Shown one piece after another: positions 61,146 through 64,000 of a DNA stretch of 64,000 bases. The stretch spans positions 868,001-932,000 of the forward strand of contig NZ_LR590469.1 in the NCBI RefSeq assembly GCF_901472495.1, given 5' to 3'. Made by a program: the position numbers and the translations under genes. Position 1 is the stretch's first letter. The number at the start of each line of letters is the position of its first letter. The notes under the pieces are model-generated. The model saw only the letters and a list, made by a program, of their open reading frames with translations, made no database searches and was not told where the DNA came from. This DNA comes from Yersinia enterocolitica subsp. enterocolitica (GTDB taxonomy: Bacteria > Pseudomonadota > Gammaproteobacteria > Enterobacterales > Enterobacteriaceae).

Positions 61146-61252
61146 AAAAAAAGCCCGTCTTAGGTGACAGGCAAAGACTACACACAGCAATACTTATATT
61201 CGATTACAGATATTTAAATAAGTCATTATGAGATAATTTATTTAAATATCCC
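61146..61252 (-). ncRNA. rprA: Small regulatory RNA RprA
   Basis: The minus strand contains the 3' block TTGCTGTGTGTAGTCTTTGC (61171-61190), identical to what I remember of E. coli RprA. It is followed by a 7-bp terminator stem (GCCTGTC/GACGGGC, 61153-61172) and eight T. The 5' half forms a perfect 13-bp AT-rich stem (GATATTTAAATAA/TTATTTAAATATC on the plus strand, 61209-61250), in the place of the first RprA stem. RprA promotes rpoS translation under Rcs control in E. coli. The gene lies beside ydiK as in E. coli. The exact 5' end is estimated. Confidence 0.85.
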
Positions 61253-61470
61253 GGGGGAAAGTACTACTCGATAATAATAAGTAAATTCCGTAACTTAGTC
61301 ATTAAGAATCATCTGAATAAGATCGATTGAATATATATTTACAATAAAAGTGATTTCACCTTGTTATTAATAATGACTTGATTTAATAACTAATACGAAC
61401 GGTTGTTTCGAATATAAAAGTGAATATTAAAAAGGCTATTATTTATTTCCAGTAGCGGATGTTGCTGAAT

Positions 61471-61499
61471 AATAGGGGTTAGGCAGCATAACCCCTATT
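61471..61499 (-). terminator. Terminator after ydiK
   Basis: Perfect 11-base arms AATAGGGGTTA (61471-61481) and TAACCCCTATT (61489-61499), immediately behind the ydiK stop. Confidence 0.85.
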
Positions 61500-61504
61500 C
61501 TATT

Positions 61505-62608
61505 TCAAAGCTCTTCTAAATGTTTGGCGACTTCGGTAATGCTCTCTTCGGGTTCCGGTGCTTCATTGACCCAAGCGGAGGTCAATCGATAGGAGATAGC
61601 CAGCACCACTGGGCCGATAAACAAACCAATCATACCGAATGACAGCAAGCCACCAATAACGCCGGACAGAATTAATATCATCGGCATATCCGCTTCCATA
61701 CGGATCAGGTAAGGCCGCAACACGTTATCCATTGTCCCGACGATACAACTCCACACCAGCAATATCGTGCCCCAGGTTGAATCACCCGTCCAGTAAAGCC
61801 AGATGACCGCAGGTATCAGTATTAGCAATGGCCCGAGTTGCGCGACACAACAAATAAACATTAAGACGGTAAACAATGTCGCATATTGAATTCCGGCAAT
61901 AGCGAGGCCAATTCCGCCTAACACAGCTTGCACCAGTGCGGTAACTACCACCCCCAACGCCACTGCGCGAATGGCTTTTGCTGCCAGTACAACCACTGCA
62001 TCACCACGTTTATCGGCAGCTCGCACCGCAAAATGGCGAATACCCAAACCCACTTGCTCGCCGTGGAAATAGAGCAAAATGCTAAATAGCACCATCAGCG
62101 CTAAATGAATCAAGAAGTAGCCGATATGAGCGGCTTGTGCGACCAACCAGGTTGCAGCAGCACCGACATACGGCTGAATTTTGGCGATTAGCAGATTACC
62201 GCCACCGGCAATTAGCGAATGCCAGCCGCTATAGAGTTTGTTACCCACCATGGGGATTGATTTTAGCCAGGTGACATCCGGCATTTTTAAATTGGATGGG
62301 CTGGATGCCCACTGGATAAGCGGGCCGCTATTCTCAACCAGGCTGCTGACCAGCAGAGCAATGGGAATAACGAACAGCAAAATCAGCAGAATGGTCATAA
62401 TAATCGCGGCCAACCAGCGCTTGCCCCATAAGATCTTTTGTAGCCAGATCAACAAAGGCCAGGTAGCAATTACCACCATGCCAGCCCAGGCAAATCCCAT
62501 AATAAACGGCTGTACCACCCAAAAACTGGCGATAATCATTATCATAATGAATATCACCCCAAACATCAGTTTGGGTAAATCGAAACGACGTAGCTGCGGG
62601 TAATTCAT
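61505..62608 (-). CDS. ydiK: AI-2E family transporter YdiK
   Basis: A 367-residue polytopic inner-membrane protein of the AI-2E/PerM (UPF0118) family; the E. coli orthologue's substrate is not known. About eight membrane segments in the family pattern: two N-terminal pairs, a long loop (about residues 70-145) and a C-terminal block. Family parts include QPFIMGFAWAGMVVIATWPL, GGIGLAIAGIQYATLFTVLM and LSGVIGGLLSFGMIGLFIGPV. The start at 62608 (MNYPQLRRFDLPKLMFGVIF) is supported by similarity. It is divergent from ydiJ. Confidence 0.92.
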   Translation of the reverse strand: MNYPQLRRFDLPKLMFGVIFIMIMIIASFWVVQPFIMGFAWAGMVVIATWPLLIWLQKILWGKRWLAAIIMTILLILLFVIPIALLVSSLVENSGPLIQWASSPSNLKMPDVTWLKSIPMVGNKLYSGWHSLIAGGGNLLIAKIQPYVGAAATWLVAQAAHIGYFLIHLALMVLFSILLYFHGEQVGLGIRHFAVRAADKRGDAVVVLAAKAIRAVALGVVVTALVQAVLGGIGLAIAGIQYATLFTVLMFICCVAQLGPLLILIPAVIWLYWTGDSTWGTILLVWSCIVGTMDNVLRPYLIRMEADMPMILILSGVIGGLLSFGMIGLFIGPVVLAISYRLTSAWVNEAPEPEESITEVAKHLEEL

Positions 62609-63054
62609 CAGTGGGTTCTCACTTCACAAATCATGGCAAGGTGGCCATCGCACTGTTTTATTTGTACTCATTAGAAAATGCACTAATGAGATATTTGCAC
62701 CAATCTTATTCAGGGTCAGCTGTAATCATGGTGTATTTCAGCGGTTTTTAACAGATACACTTGAGTTTTACTGCTGTATTTTTATCAAAAAAAGGCAATG
62801 TCCTCGGGATAATATAAATCCGATTGCAGTAAAAGTGATGTAACAGCACGTTCTGATTGTGGTTTGATTATTATTTGCGCAATATAAAATTTTGATACTT
62901 AATAATTTATTACTGTATTTAACCTTGGTCGCCAGACATCTCTTTCCCATCGTTCTGAATTGGTATAAATCGTTCGACAAAGGTGATGGGTAACGGATAG
63001 TCTTTCAGTGGAATAGTCCTTAAAACAAACCCACATATAGATAGGGTCACACTA
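62609..63054. other. Divergent regulatory region ydiK/ydiJ
   Basis: About 450 AT-rich bases without a supported ORF. A perfect 8-bp dyad CTCATTAG/CTAATGAG lies at 62667-62690. Promoters for both flanking genes must lie here but were not assigned. Confidence 0.4.
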
Positions 63055-64000
63055 ATGATCCCACAGATTTCTCAAGCGCCAGGTGTTATTCAGTTGGTGC
63101 TGGATTTTTTGGATGCTTTGAAGCAAAACGGATTCACCGGCGATACCGCTACCAATTATGCAGATCGCCTAACCATGGCGACGGACAACAGTATTTATCA
63201 ACTGCTTCCTGATGCTGTTATCTTTCCGCGCTCGACGGCGGATGTCGCACTGATTGGTCGTCTGGCCGGGCAGGAAAATTTTAAATCGTTGGTCTTCACG
63301 CCACGTGGTGGCGGAACAGGAACCAATGGTCAGGCATTGAATACCGGTATTGTGGTGGATATGTCGCGCCATATGAACCGCATTCTGGATATCAATGTAG
63401 AGCAAGGCTGGGTGCGAGTTGAAGCGGGGGTGATTAAAGATCAACTTAATCAATACTTACGTCCATTTGGCTATTTCTTCTCGCCGGAATTATCCACCAG
63501 TAATCGCGCTACATTGGGCGGCATGATTAATACTGATGCCTCCGGTCAGGGCTCATTGGTCTATGGCAAAACCTCCGACCATGTTCTGGGGTTGCGCGCT
63601 ATTTTGCTGGGTGGCGAGATGCTGGATACTCGCGCTATGCCGACGTCACTGGCGGAAACGATTGCGCAGGAAGATTCAGTCACCGGGCGTATTTACCATA
63701 CCGTGCTTAACCGCTGTCGGGATCAGCGGGCGCTGATTCTGGAAAAATTCCCTAAATTAAACCGCTTCCTGACTGGCTATGATTTGCGCCATGTGTTCAG
63801 TGACGATCTACAAATATTTGATCTGACGCGTATTTTAACCGGTGCTGAAGGGACGCTAGCCTTTATTACCGAAGCCACACTGGACATTACGCCACTGCCA
63901 AAAGTTCGCCGTTTGGTGAATGTGAAGTATGACTCTTTCGATTCGGCACTGCGCAATGCGCCTTTTATGGTGGAAGCCAAAGCGCTGTCAGTGGAAACCG
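63055..64000 (+). CDS. ydiJ: FAD-binding oxidoreductase YdiJ, N-terminal part (cut by window end)
   Basis: The first 315 residues of a large flavoprotein; the E. coli protein YdiJ has been described as a D-2-hydroxyglutarate dehydrogenase. The FAD-binding type 4 (PCMH) domain is visible: VIFPRSTADVALIGRLAG, FTPRGGGTGTNGQALNTG, GWVRVEAGVIKDQLN, FSPELSTSNRATLGGMINTD and LTRILTGAEGTLAFITEATL. The Fe-S and C-terminal domains lie beyond the window. It starts at the ATG at 63055 and remains open to base 64000. ydiK-ydiJ adjacency matches E. coli. Confidence 0.93.
   Translation, partial: MIPQISQAPGVIQLVLDFLDALKQNGFTGDTATNYADRLTMATDNSIYQLLPDAVIFPRSTADVALIGRLAGQENFKSLVFTPRGGGTGTNGQALNTGIVVDMSRHMNRILDINVEQGWVRVEAGVIKDQLNQYLRPFGYFFSPELSTSNRATLGGMINTDASGQGSLVYGKTSDHVLGLRAILLGGEMLDTRAMPTSLAETIAQEDSVTGRIYHTVLNRCRDQRALILEKFPKLNRFLTGYDLRHVFSDDLQIFDLTRILTGAEGTLAFITEATLDITPLPKVRRLVNVKYDSFDSALRNAPFMVEAKALSVET

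Overview
The window reads as chromosomal DNA of an enterobacterium of the genus Yersinia. Gene order follows the Escherichia coli opp-cls-tonB-trp-topA-cysB backbone and then the btuCED-nlpC-ydiU-aroH-pps-ydiK-ydiJ block. It also has features I associate with Yersinia: separate trpG and trpD genes, a seven-gene arn operon between btuD and nlpC, a haemin receptor cluster beside aroH, and many copies of a palindromic intergenic repeat. The exact species cannot be fixed from the sequence alone.

Left part (1-17 kb). The end of one oppA paralogue is followed by a complete oppABCDF oligopeptide uptake operon, yciU, cardiolipin synthase cls and yciY. An island follows with a stand-alone EAL-domain gene and an unrecognised 87-residue gene. 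Then come yciI, tonB with a Fur-like site, yciA, yciB, a SulP anion transporter set between yciB and yciC, a YkgJ-like cysteine-cluster gene and ompW. ompW has an FNR-like site and a perfect 16-bp hairpin just before its start.

Middle part (17-36 kb). A BON-domain lipoprotein precedes the trpLEGDCBA operon on the minus strand. Its promoter, TrpR operator, WW leader peptide and attenuator can all be read. Two copies of the palindromic repeat sit inside the operon, one between attenuator and trpE and one between trpC and trpB. Next are rnm (yciV), yciO, rluB, btuR, yciK, sohB, yciN, topA and cysB. After cysB lies an 890-bp gap that holds a decayed gene with at least two reading-frame breaks and an internal gap.

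Right part (36-64 kb). A DUF2502-type secreted protein is followed by btuC-btuE-btuD (vitamin B12 import and a peroxidase). The arnBCADTEF operon (aminoarabinose modification of lipid A) comes next, with overlapping PmrA-like and PhoP-like boxes before arnB. After nlpC there are four tandem 123-bp repeats, then lplA and selO. A Fur-controlled hemP-hemR-hemS-hemT cluster follows that lacks the permease and ATPase genes. The window ends with aroH, ppsR/ppsA (divergent), the small RNA gene rprA, ydiK and the start of ydiJ.

Most genes are ordinary housekeeping orthologues. The material worth a second look is in the gaps: decayed genes (10.3, 31.5 and 36 kb), structured repeats, regulatory hairpins, small in-frame tandem repeats in yciA, arnA and rnm, and the partial haemin operon. 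I did not find CRISPR arrays, prophages, insertion sequences, tRNA or rRNA genes, or an obvious new defence system.
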